Shown: one piece after another, positions 26,184-33,817 of the stretch
Position numbering within the stretch: position 1 is the stretch's first letter
Layout of the letters: the number at the start of each line of letters is the position of its first letter
DNA from: Deltaproteobacteria bacterium
Lineage (GTDB): Bacteria; Myxococcota; Myxococcia; Myxococcales; 40CM-4-68-19
Length of the DNA: 64,000 bases
NCBI GenBank assembly: GCA_005879535.1
Contig: VBKI01000065.1
Location: 69,501-133,500 of the forward strand
Direction: 5' to 3'
Position numbers and translations under genes: made by a program
The notes under the pieces: model-generated
Databases searched by the model: none
The model's input: only the letters and a program-made list of their open reading frames with translations
Told to the model about the DNA's origin: nothing

Positions 26184-26756
26184 ATGCTGATGCTGCTTCT
26201 CGCCTCGGTCTTCCTGAACGGGGTGAACATCGACGCGCTCCGCTCGCAGAAGTTCGACAAGTGCAAGACCGTCCGCATCGACGACCGCGGCGACGTGTAC
26301 CTCGATTGTCCGGGATATCAGGTCGAGCGGCCGGCGGGCGCGGTGTCCGCGTCGACGGCGAATCCTGCCCTCGCTCCGCTGTTGCCCTCGGCGGTGGCCG
26401 CCGCGCTGACCAAGCGGTACTGGCTGGTCAGCGAGGAGAAGGACGGCGCGCAGTTCGACGTGGACGTGTTCGTGAACGCGAGGTTCATCCGGAAGATCCG
26501 CGCGGGCGAACCGCAGGTGGTGCTGGAGATCACCCGCTACCTCCATCCCGGCGCGAACAAGGTGCTCTTCGCCGCCACCAAGCGCGCGGACGCAGCGCGC
26601 AAGAGCGCGTCGCCCATCAGCTTCACCAAGCTGGTGGTTGGCGAAGGCGACGCCGGGGGAAATACGGTCACCATCGACAACCCGCTGATCGAGTCGAAAC
26701 GGACGGCGGCGGAGACCGAGAACGTGAACGAAGAGTTCACGCTTCAGGGCCGCTGA
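26184..26756 (+). CDS. Exported protein of unknown function
   Basis: This 190-aa protein has a short hydrophobic N-terminus (MLMLLLASVFLNG) that could be a signal peptide. The body is a compact domain with mixed beta strands and two Cys (near residues 28 and 43). I do not recognise the family. Its TGA overlaps the ATG of the Tgl-like gene (TGATG), so it is probably translated with it and may take part in pilus or outer-membrane assembly by association only. Confidence 0.6.
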   Translation: MLMLLLASVFLNGVNIDALRSQKFDKCKTVRIDDRGDVYLDCPGYQVERPAGAVSASTANPALAPLLPSAVAAALTKRYWLVSEEKDGAQFDVDVFVNARFIRKIRAGEPQVVLEITRYLHPGANKVLFAATKRADAARKSASPISFTKLVVGEGDAGGNTVTIDNPLIESKRTAAETENVNEEFTLQGR

Positions 26757-27940
26757 TGCTCCAGGAGGACGCGAGCCAGACGCACGTCCCGGCCGAGCCG
26801 CAGCTCATCGCCGCCCTCTATGTGGCGACGAACCAGCCCGTGGTCCAGCCCATCGGGCGGCCGGCGCAGGCGGCACAGGCGGCGGTCGTGGCCGTCCGGG
26901 AAGGGGCGACCTTCCACGTGATCGTGGCGCTGACCCTGGCCGAGAGCGGCGAGAACGTCATCTACACCGGCGAGCCGGTGGCGCAGCAAGACGTGCAGCA
27001 GGCGCTGGAAGAAGCGCTCAACTTCGCGGAGAGCATGGGATTCATTCTCGACGGGACGGGCTGGGCGAACCTGGACGACGAGCACCGCGCCGAGCTGCTC
27101 GAGCGAACGCCGGCGTTCTGGCCTCCGGCCGACGTGGAGGAAGGGCCGCGGGAGCGGCCGAAGTCGGACGATCCCCTGCAGGCGGTGGCGCGACTGTTCG
27201 CGGCGTTCTGCGCGCTGCTCCTCGTCTCCTGCTCCGGCATGTCCGCCGAGCAGCGCATCCAGGCGGCCGAAATCCACCAGCAGCTCGGCGACAACCTGCT
27301 GCACCAGGGCGACGCGCAGGGTGCGCTGAAGGAATATCTGATGTCGGTGGACTTCGAGGAGACGCCAGAGGCGCGCCTCGGTCTCGGCGTGATCTACACC
27401 TGGTCGCTCGGGCGGCCGCAGGACGGCGAGAGGGAGTTCAAGCGCGCGCTGGAGATGAGGCCCGACTACAGCGAGGCGATGACCAACCTGGGCGCGCTGT
27501 ACATCCAGAAGGGTCGCTTCGCCGAGGCGGTGCCTCCGCTGGACAAGGCGGCGCGCGATCCGCTCTACAAGTCGAGGGTGCTGGCGCAAAGCAATCTTGG
27601 CTGGGCCCTGTACAAGGCGGGTCAGCCCGAGAAGGGCATCGGCGAGATCCGAGGCGCGTTGGCGGTCGCGCCCAAGTACTGCCTGGGATGGCGGCAGCTG
27701 GGGACGATCTTCTCCGAGCAGGGCAGGCTGGACGAGGCGAGCAAGTCGTTCGGGCGCTATGTCGAGGAGTGCCCCGACGTGGGCGACGCGCATCTGCTCC
27801 TGGGGAAGGTGCTCGCACGGCAGCAGCGGGCGAAGGAGGCGCGGCTCGAGTTCGAACGCTGCGCAATCGCGAAGGACGAGCGGGACAAGCCGGTGGCTTC
27901 GGAGTGTGCGCGGTTCCTCAAGGAGCTCGGCACGCCCTGA
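26756..27940 (+). CDS. Unknown N-terminal domain in frame with a PilF/Tgl-like TPR lipoprotein
   Basis: The 394-codon frame has two parts. Residues 1-143 are a soluble domain I do not recognise. Residues 144-394 look like a complete PilF/Tgl lipoprotein: a hydrophobic stretch with a lipobox ending at Cys159 (ALLLVSC), then about six TPRs, including DPLYKSRVLAQSNLGWAL, which matches PilF. PilF/Tgl assembles the type IV pilus secretin. A GTG at 27185 (codon 144) could start the lipoprotein alone, about 251 aa, close to Tgl length, although no good ribosome site precedes it. There is no stop between the parts. Confidence 0.75.
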   Translation: MLQEDASQTHVPAEPQLIAALYVATNQPVVQPIGRPAQAAQAAVVAVREGATFHVIVALTLAESGENVIYTGEPVAQQDVQQALEEALNFAESMGFILDGTGWANLDDEHRAELLERTPAFWPPADVEEGPRERPKSDDPLQAVARLFAAFCALLLVSCSGMSAEQRIQAAEIHQQLGDNLLHQGDAQGALKEYLMSVDFEETPEARLGLGVIYTWSLGRPQDGEREFKRALEMRPDYSEAMTNLGALYIQKGRFAEAVPPLDKAARDPLYKSRVLAQSNLGWALYKAGQPEKGIGEIRGALAVAPKYCLGWRQLGTIFSEQGRLDEASKSFGRYVEECPDVGDAHLLLGKVLARQQRAKEARLEFERCAIAKDERDKPVASECARFLKELGTP

Positions 27941-27959
27941 CACCGCTCGCTTCGCGGTG
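27941..27959 (+). terminator. Short hairpin after the Tgl-like gene
   Basis: CACCGC and GCGGTG flank a 7-base loop immediately after the stop codon. No T-run follows, so it may attenuate or stabilise message ends and is not a strong terminator. Confidence 0.3.
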
Positions 27960-27972
27960 GTAGATTCCGTCC

Positions 27973-28491
27973 ATGGACCTTTTCGGGATGTTGTCGGGCA
28001 CGCCGGCGATCCTGGCGCGCATCGCGGCGCAGGTGCCGGCGGAGCTGGTGCGCGTCCGCAGTGGACCGTTCGCGCTCGTCGAGCACGTCTGGCACATGGC
28101 AGATCTGGAACGCGAGTTCGCCGAGCGGATCCGGCGCCTGCTCGGCGAGGCGGATCCGTTCTTGCCCGATTTCGACGGAGAGCGCGTTGCGAAGGAGCGG
28201 CAGTACCTCACGCTCGACCTCGCGGCGGGCCTCACGGCGTTTGCGGCCGCGCGGGAGGAGACGTTGCGATTCCTGGGTGCTGTTGCGTCCGAGGCATGGG
28301 CCCGTTGCGGGCGGCAGGAAGGGGTCGGCGCCGTCTCGCTCGCCGAGATGCCGGGGCGGATCGTCGATCACGACCGTGCGCACCTGAACGAGATCTCCGA
28401 CCTGCTCGCGGATCTGGTGCCGGCGCACCCGATGATCGCCGAGCTGCGAGCCCTGGCGCAGGGCGGGCCGAAGAGCTCGAAGGCCGCCTGA
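27973..28491 (+). CDS. DinB-like four-helix metal-binding protein
   Basis: This 172-aa protein fits the DinB/YfiT superfamily, which binds a metal with three His. EHVWHMADLE (first ligand region) and DHDRAHLNEI (later pair) sit at the expected helix positions. Some relatives are thiol transferases, but many have no known reaction, so the role stays open. It lies 3 bases before recO on the same strand, suggesting co-transcription. Confidence 0.7.
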   Translation: MDLFGMLSGTPAILARIAAQVPAELVRVRSGPFALVEHVWHMADLEREFAERIRRLLGEADPFLPDFDGERVAKERQYLTLDLAAGLTAFAAAREETLRFLGAVASEAWARCGRQEGVGAVSLAEMPGRIVDHDRAHLNEISDLLADLVPAHPMIAELRALAQGGPKSSKAA

Positions 28492-28494
28492 TCG

Positions 28495-29301
28495 GTGGAC
28501 CTGCGCGCCCATCGCGTCGACGCTCTCGTGCTTCGCGCCATCGCGTATGGCGAAGCCGACGCGGTGGTCCACCTGCTGGTGCGGGGGAGGGGACGGATCT
28601 CCGCGTTCGCGCGGGGCGCGCGCAGCTCGCGCAAGCGATTCGGCGGCGCGCTCGAGCCGTTCCAGCGCGTCGAAGCGCTGGTCGCGGAGCGCGAGGGGCA
28701 GGAGCTGTGGGCGCTTCGCGAGGCGCGGGTGGTGGAAGCGCATCCCCGCCTGAGGGACGATCTCCACCGCATCGCGCACGCGGGTTATGCGGCGGAGCTG
28801 ATCCACGAGCTGACGCGCGCGGGCCAGCCCGCCGACGCGCTCTTCGCGCTGATGGAGGATTTCCTCACGCGCCTGGAAGCGGGCGTGGCGAGCAGCGCGC
28901 GGCTGCGGGCGCTCGAGCTGCTCGCGCTCGAATCGGCGGGGTTCGCGCCGGAGCTCGGGGCGTGCGCGCGGTGCGGCTCCGAAGTTCCTCCCGGGCGCGC
29001 GGGATTCGATCCCGACGCCGGCGGCGTCGTCTGCTCGAGGTGCACCGGTGCAGCGCGGACGGGCACGCCCCTGACCCTGACCCATGGCGCCCGGGCGGCG
29101 CTGCTGCAGCTGCGGACCGGCGGCCTCGCGGCGGCGGACGCGCCGCAGTCGGCGGACGGATCGGGCCGTCCGGCGGATGCGCGCGGCTTCGACGACGCCT
29201 GCGCGCAGGCGCAGCGGCCGCTGCGCCTGTTCCTGCAGCACCATGTCGGTCGGACGCTGCGCAGCGTCGACTTCCTCGCCCAGGTCGGTGCGCCTCAGTA
29301 G
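28495..29301 (+). CDS. recO: DNA repair protein RecO
   Basis: This 268-aa protein loads RecA in the RecFOR pathway. It has an N-terminal OB fold (DALVLRAIAYGEADAVVHLL, then a basic ARGARSSRKRFGG strand), a helical middle and a zinc site (CARCG, then CSRC). Length is normal. The GTG at 28495 is chosen because the OB strand starts at once. Its TAG lies inside the last codons of the convergent thiE/tenI gene, giving a 7-base tail-to-tail overlap. Confidence 0.93.
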   Translation: MDLRAHRVDALVLRAIAYGEADAVVHLLVRGRGRISAFARGARSSRKRFGGALEPFQRVEALVAEREGQELWALREARVVEAHPRLRDDLHRIAHAGYAAELIHELTRAGQPADALFALMEDFLTRLEAGVASSARLRALELLALESAGFAPELGACARCGSEVPPGRAGFDPDAGGVVCSRCTGAARTGTPLTLTHGARAALLQLRTGGLAAADAPQSADGSGRPADARGFDDACAQAQRPLRLFLQHHVGRTLRSVDFLAQVGAPQ

Positions 29302-29891
29302 GAGGCCATCGACTTCCACAAGCCGATGGCGGCGGCAGCAGGGTCGGCCGCGCCGAGCACGCTGCGGATGCATGCGACGCCGCGCGCGCCGGCCGCGAGG
29401 CAGCGGAAGGCGTTGTTCTCGTCGACACCGCCGAGCGCGAGCACCGGGATCGGGGCGGCTCGGCAGGCCTCCGCCAGCGCGGCTTCGCCGCGCGCCGGCT
29501 TTCCCGGCGTCTCGTAGACTGGCGCGAAGACAGCGAAGTCGGCGCCGTCGCGCGACGCGCGCGCCACGTCGTCGGGAGAGTGGACGCTCACACCGACGAG
29601 GCGGAGCCCGAGGGAGCGCGCGTCGCCGGGGGGCAGGCCGCGCGCGGGCAGATGCACGCCGTCCGCGCCGGCGGCGAGCGCGACGTCGGCGCGGTCGTTG
29701 ACGAGGAGCGGCGCCGCGAACCGGTCGCAGATCCGGCGAAGAGCGCGCGCCCTCTCCAGGAGCTCGCGGGGAGCGATTGCAGGTTGCCGGAGCTGCACGG
29801 CCGCGCCGCCACGCGGGAGCACGGACAATGCGGCGGCGACCGGCTGGGCCGGATCGGCGGAAGGCGGAGTGATCAGGTACAGCCGGATCAC
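29295..29891 (-). CDS. ThiE/TenI-family thiamine protein
   Basis: This 198-aa TIM barrel belongs to the family of thiamine-phosphate synthase (ThiE) and thiazole tautomerase (TenI). [31 protein letters not shown] and ALGGVDENN are shared by both. The ThiE diphosphate motif QLRxK reads QLRQP here, with Pro in place of Lys. This, plus the operon with thiG, makes TenI a real alternative. The GTG start overlaps the thiG stop (GTGA). No second thiE copy is in the window. Confidence 0.85.
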   Translation of the reverse strand: MIRLYLITPPSADPAQPVAAALSVLPRGGAAVQLRQPAIAPRELLERARALRRICDRFAAPLLVNDRADVALAAGADGVHLPARGLPPGDARSLGLRLVGVSVHSPDDVARASRDGADFAVFAPVYETPGKPARGEAALAEACRAAPIPVLALGGVDENNAFRCLAAGARGVACIRSVLGAADPAAAAIGLWKSMASY

Positions 29892-30670
29892 GCGGTGCCG
29901 ATCACTCCGGCGAGCGGACTCGAGGCGCTCCCGTAGAGCTTCTTCGGGATGCGTCCCGCGAGGTAGGCCAGCCGGCCGGCCTCCGTCGCGAGCTTCATCG
30001 CGCGGGCCATCGTGACGGGATCCTTGGCTCCGGCGATGGCCGTGTTGATCAGCAGGCCGGAAACACCCAGCTCCATGCACAAGGCGCAGTCCGAGGCGGT
30101 GCCGACGCCGGCGTCGACGATCACCGGGACCTTCGCCTGGTCGAGGATCATCTGCAGCGAGTAGGGGTTGCGCAGGCCCAGGCCGCTGCCGATGGGCGCG
30201 CCGAGCGGCATCACCGCGACGCAGCCGGCGTCCTCGAGCTTCTTGGCGGCAATGGGATCGTCGTTGATGTACGGCAGCACACGGAATCCTTCGGCGACGA
30301 GCTGCTTCGCCGCCCGGATCGTTTCCTCGGCGTCGGGCAGCAGCGTCTTCGGGTCGGAGAGGACCTCGAGTTTCACCAGCGGATTCTCGCCGCCGAGCTG
30401 CAGCTCGCGCGCGAGTCGGCAGGTGCGCACCGCGTCCTCGGCGGTGAAGCAGCCCGCGGTGTTGGGGAGCAGCACCATGTCCTTGGGAAGCCAGTGCAGC
30501 AGCGAGGCCTCGCCCTTCGCCTGCAGATCGAGCCTGCGCACGGCGACGGTGACCATCTGCGCGCCGCTCGCCTCGAGCGCCGCCTTCATCGTGGCAAAGT
30601 CCTTGTACTTGCCGGTGCCGACCACCAGCCTCGAAGTGAAGCGGTGGCCGCCCAGAACCAGCTCGTCCAT
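29888..30670 (-). CDS. thiG: Thiazole synthase ThiG
   Basis: This 260-aa TIM barrel forms the thiazole phosphate of thiamine from deoxyxylulose phosphate, dehydroglycine and ThiS thiocarboxylate. The Schiff-base Lys is in [16 protein letters not shown] at the N-terminus, [10 protein letters not shown] and [17 protein letters not shown] are diagnostic. It is the middle gene of thiS-thiG-thiE/tenI, 2 bases after thiS. Confidence 0.96.
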   Translation of the reverse strand: MDELVLGGHRFTSRLVVGTGKYKDFATMKAALEASGAQMVTVAVRRLDLQAKGEASLLHWLPKDMVLLPNTAGCFTAEDAVRTCRLARELQLGGENPLVKLEVLSDPKTLLPDAEETIRAAKQLVAEGFRVLPYINDDPIAAKKLEDAGCVAVMPLGAPIGSGLGLRNPYSLQMILDQAKVPVIVDAGVGTASDCALCMELGVSGLLINTAIAGAKDPVTMARAMKLATEAGRLAYLAGRIPKKLYGSASSPLAGVIGTA

Positions 30671-30672
30671 GT

Positions 30673-30873
30673 TCAGCCTCCACCCACGAAGGTGACGATC
30701 TCCAGCACGTCGCCGGAGGCGAGCCTCTGCTCGCCGTGGCGCGCCTTCTTCACCACCTCTCCGTTGCGCTCCACCGCGACCCGATCGCCGCGGACGCCGA
30801 GGTGCTGCAGCAGCGCCGACACGGTGAGGCCGTCGGGCAGCTCCATCATCTCGCCGTTGACCGTCGCTTGCAT
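30673..30873 (-). CDS. thiS: Sulfur carrier protein ThiS
   Basis: This 66-aa ubiquitin-like protein carries sulfur as a C-terminal thiocarboxylate for ThiG. The N-terminus [18 protein letters not shown] is typical, and it ends FVGGG, giving the required Gly-Gly tail. It is first in the thiamine operon. A 6-bp hairpin sits just before its ATG. Confidence 0.92.
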   Translation of the reverse strand: MQATVNGEMMELPDGLTVSALLQHLGVRGDRVAVERNGEVVKKARHGEQRLASGDVLEIVTFVGGG

Positions 30874-30875
30874 GT

Positions 30876-30894
30876 CTCGGGTCTTAGGCCCGAG
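30876..30894 (-). promoter_or_regulatory. Hairpin covering the thiS ribosome-binding region
   Basis: CTCGGG and CCCGAG surround a 7-base loop, starting 3 bases upstream of the thiS ATG. It would mask the only purine-rich stretch (GAG) before the start. I cannot find the conserved elements of a TPP riboswitch in the leader, so the hairpin may be a simple translational brake or incidental. Confidence 0.3.
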
Positions 30895-30967
30895 GCCCGG
30901 TGGGGTCAAGCAGCGCTTGTCTCGGTGGACCCGATGGGCGAGACTCGGAAATCCACCCGGAGCGTCC

Positions 30968-31651
30968 TTGGACAACACCGACCTGCTGCGGCAGGTATCC
31001 ATCTTCCGCGAGCTGCCGCAGCAGACGCTCGCCGATCTGGCGGGCCGGGTCTGGCACAAGCAGGCCGAGGCGGGATCCGTCATCGTCAGCCAGGAGGAGG
31101 CCGGAGACGCGCTGTTCGTCATCGCCAGCGGCAAGGTGAAGGTCGTGCTCTACGGCGAGACGGGCCGCGAGATCATCCTCAGCATTCTGCACGCCGGCGA
31201 TTTCTTCGGCGAGATGGCGCTCCTCGACCGGCAACCCCGCTCCGCCAACGTGGTGGCGCTCGAGAATTCGGAGCTGCTCGGCCTGGACCGGGAAGCCTTC
31301 CAGACGCACCTCACGGCGCACCCGATCACGGCCATGGCCATCCTGGCCGAGATGTCGCGCCGCCTGCGCCACGCCGACGAGGTGATCGGCAACCTGGCGC
31401 TGCTCGACGTCTACGGTCGCGTGGCTCGGGTCATCCGGGACCTCGCGCAGAAGGAAGGCGAGCCGGCGGACGGCGGCTTGCTGATCAAGGAGCGGCCGAC
31501 GCAGCAGGAGATCGCGGGCCTGATCGGGACCTCGCGCGAGACGGTTTCCCGGGCCCTCAATGACTTCACCCGGCGCGGACTTCTGGAAATGCAGGGAAAG
31601 CAGATCCTGGTCCGCTGGGGGTTCTTGCAGAAGGTGGAGGACGCGGCGTAG
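30968..31651 (+). CDS. Crp/Fnr-family transcription regulator
   Basis: This 227-aa protein has an N-terminal cyclic-nucleotide-binding-type beta roll (residues about 15-130, with GDFFGEMALLDRQPRSANVVAL) and a C-terminal winged helix (PTQQEIAGLIGTSRETVSRAL). No N-terminal Cys cluster is present, so it is not a classical iron-sulfur FNR. GEMAL and RSA-type residues suggest it may bind cyclic nucleotide. The start is TTG 30968 with GGAG 6 bases upstream; no in-frame ATG or GTG is available. It lies 14 bases before queD. Confidence 0.88.
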   Translation: MDNTDLLRQVSIFRELPQQTLADLAGRVWHKQAEAGSVIVSQEEAGDALFVIASGKVKVVLYGETGREIILSILHAGDFFGEMALLDRQPRSANVVALENSELLGLDREAFQTHLTAHPITAMAILAEMSRRLRHADEVIGNLALLDVYGRVARVIRDLAQKEGEPADGGLLIKERPTQQEIAGLIGTSRETVSRALNDFTRRGLLEMQGKQILVRWGFLQKVEDAA

Positions 31652-31665
31652 AAACGCACGCCTGC

Positions 31666-32040
31666 ATGTACCGTGTCTCCAAGCAGCTCTGGTTCTGCGC
31701 CGCGCACCAGGTGCGCCTCTCGGAAACGCAATGCGAGGCGCTGCACGGGCACAACTACCGCATCCTCGTCCACGCCGAGGCGAAGGAGCTGGACCGGACG
31801 AGCTACGTCCTGGACTTCGCGGAGCTGAAGAAGGCCGCCGTGGAGATCTCCGGTCGATTCGATCACCTGAACCTGAACGACGTCGAGCCGTTCCGCGAGG
31901 GCGAGCGCAACCCCACCGCAGAGGAGCTGGCGCGTTATCTCTGCGAGCAGCTCGGCCGCCGGTTCGACGACGCGCGCGTCCGGATCTGCAGGGTCGAAGT
32001 GTGGGAGACGGACAACAACCGCGCGGAGTACGCCCCGTGA
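31666..32040 (+). CDS. queD: 6-carboxy-5,6,7,8-tetrahydropterin synthase QueD
   Basis: This 124-aa tunnelling-fold enzyme converts dihydroneopterin triphosphate to 6-carboxy-tetrahydropterin in preQ0 synthesis. Zinc ligands His14, His27 and His29 (CAAHQ, LHGHNY) and the catalytic Cys23 are present. LNDVEPFREGERNPTAEELA and VEVWET are typical. It completes the set with FolE2 and QueE encoded about 6 kb upstream. Its TGA overlaps the next GTG. Confidence 0.93.
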   Translation: MYRVSKQLWFCAAHQVRLSETQCEALHGHNYRILVHAEAKELDRTSYVLDFAELKKAAVEISGRFDHLNLNDVEPFREGERNPTAEELARYLCEQLGRRFDDARVRICRVEVWETDNNRAEYAP

Positions 32041-32795
32041 AGAATGGCGTCGGCAGACAGCACGCCGATTTCACTCCCTGGTTCTGGAGCTACCGGCTGG
32101 CCGCGAAGATCGAGGCCGTGGTGGTGGTCTGCGTGATCGCCGGCGTCATCGCCATCCTCGCGCTCCTCTTCCGCATGCCGGGGCCGCTCGTCGTCCACCT
32201 CCAGGACGAGAAGAAGGACCCGATCATGGGCGCCCGCGTCCGTTGCACGTCGCCGGATGGCCAGACCTCGCATGCCGGCAGCACGGACGTGTTCGGCGAG
32301 GCGAAATGGCCCGGCCTCGCGCGCGGACCGTGGACCTGCGAGGTGACGCCGCCAGACCGCTTCCACGCGCCGGTGCAGACCGGCGTGGTCGTCGTCGTTC
32401 CGCGAAAGCCGGCGATGTGGACGACGGTGGTCGAGCGGCCAGCCCGCATCCTCGTCGAGATCCTGCGCCCGCAAGGCCAACCGCGGGCGAAAGTCGCCGT
32501 ACGCGCTGTCTGTGGAAGCGACACCTGGGAGTCACGGGCGGGCCTCGTCGACGGCCTCGCCACGCTCTTCGTGCCGCACGGCAAGCCGTGCAGGGTGGGC
32601 CTCGTTCGTCCGGAGCTTGCCGGCGACGGTCCCGTCTCGCAGGCGCGGCTGGAGTGCTCTTCCGCGCCGTGCAGCGAGGAGTTGATCGGCGGCGTCGGCG
32701 AGAGCCGGACCGTCGTGCTGAAGCCCACCTCCGAGCAATGGGCCGCGGTGCGCCCCGCCCCGGAACCGGAAACGGCAGCCGAAGCCAGGCCGTAA
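32037..32795 (+). CDS. Single-span membrane protein with a beta-sandwich outer part
   Basis: This 252-aa protein has a short cytoplasmic start, one strong membrane helix (about residues 24-46, EAVVVVCVIAGVIAILALLF) and an exported region with carboxypeptidase-regulatory-like features (MGARVRCTSPDGQ, STDVFGEAKWPGL). I do not recognise a specific family. Four Cys in the second half (near 160, 183, 208 and 213) could form disulfides. The GTG start overlaps the queD stop. It converges on the aldolase gene with a 14-base gap. Confidence 0.6.
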   Translation: MKNGVGRQHADFTPWFWSYRLAAKIEAVVVVCVIAGVIAILALLFRMPGPLVVHLQDEKKDPIMGARVRCTSPDGQTSHAGSTDVFGEAKWPGLARGPWTCEVTPPDRFHAPVQTGVVVVVPRKPAMWTTVVERPARILVEILRPQGQPRAKVAVRAVCGSDTWESRAGLVDGLATLFVPHGKPCRVGLVRPELAGDGPVSQARLECSSAPCSEELIGGVGESRTVVLKPTSEQWAAVRPAPEPETAAEARP

Positions 32796-32809
32796 TTGCA
32801 GGGGCGCGC

Positions 32810-33736
32810 TTACTTCCCCTGATAGATGTCCATGATCTGCCGCAGCAGCTGGATGGCTTCCTCTCGCGGTCGCTGGAACGCATTGCGGCCCACGATCGAC
32901 CCGAATGCGCCGCCTTCGCGGAGACCGCGGATCTCGGTGAGGATGTCCTCGGTGCCCTTCGCCTCGCCGCCCGAGAAGATGACGATGCGCTTGCCGTTGA
33001 AGCAGCTCTGCACTACGTGGCGCGTCCGGTCCGCCAGCGTCTTCCAGGGAATGTTGTACTTCTCGAACACCTTCTGGGCCTCGGGCTGATAGATGAAGTC
33101 GCCCGGCGGCTTCACCTTCACCACGTGCGACCCGAGCTGGCACGCGATCTGGGCGGCGTAACCCGCGACGTCCACCGCCGTCTCGCCCTTCTTGTCGGTG
33201 ATGCCTTCCCCGCGGGGATACGACCAGGTCACGACCGCAAGGCCGTGCCCCTTCGCCTCCTCTCCCAGCGCGCGCAGATTCTCGTATTGATGATTGCGGG
33301 ACGCCGACCCGGGATAGATGGTGTAGCCGATGGCGACGCAGCCAAGCCGGATCGCGTCTTTCACGGAGCCCGTGACGGCGCTCTCGGGCGAATGGCCCTT
33401 GCTCAGAGTGTCGCTGTTGTTGAGCTTGAGAATGAGAGGAATCTGGCCTGCGTACTTTCCCGCCACCGCCTCGATGAATCCGAGCGGCGCCGCATAGGCG
33501 TTGCAACCCGCGTCGATGGCGAGCTGCACGTGGTATTCGGGGTCGTATCCGGGCGGATTGGGCGCAAAAGAGCGCGCCGGGCCGTGCTCGAAGCCCTGGT
33601 CGACGGGCAGGATCACCAGCTTGCCGGTGCCGGCGAGGCGGCCGTGCATGAGGAGCCGATAGAGGTTGGCGAGCGTGCCCGGGCTGTCGGACGGGTACCA
33701 GCTCAGGATCTCGCGAACGCGCGAAGTCGTTTCCAT
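32810..33736 (-). CDS. Class I fructose-bisphosphate aldolase, DhnA/FbaB type
   Basis: This 308-aa Schiff-base aldolase belongs to the archaeal/FbaB-like class I group. VILPVDQGFEHGP near the N-terminus, the Schiff-base Lys in SHVVKVKPPG, and IVIFSGGEAKG and FGSIVGRNAFQRP (phosphate loops) are diagnostic. It acts in glycolysis and gluconeogenesis. Length fits. It stands alone between a convergent membrane-protein gene and plsB on the same strand. Confidence 0.92.
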   Translation of the reverse strand: METTSRVREILSWYPSDSPGTLANLYRLLMHGRLAGTGKLVILPVDQGFEHGPARSFAPNPPGYDPEYHVQLAIDAGCNAYAAPLGFIEAVAGKYAGQIPLILKLNNSDTLSKGHSPESAVTGSVKDAIRLGCVAIGYTIYPGSASRNHQYENLRALGEEAKGHGLAVVTWSYPRGEGITDKKGETAVDVAGYAAQIACQLGSHVVKVKPPGDFIYQPEAQKVFEKYNIPWKTLADRTRHVVQSCFNGKRIVIFSGGEAKGTEDILTEIRGLREGGAFGSIVGRNAFQRPREEAIQLLRQIMDIYQGK

Positions 33737-33817
33737 GGGCGCAACCTAGAACGCCCCCTGCCGCCTTTCAAGAATGCGGTCGCCGGCGGTTGAAGTTCCT
33801 CACACGGAAGGCGACGG

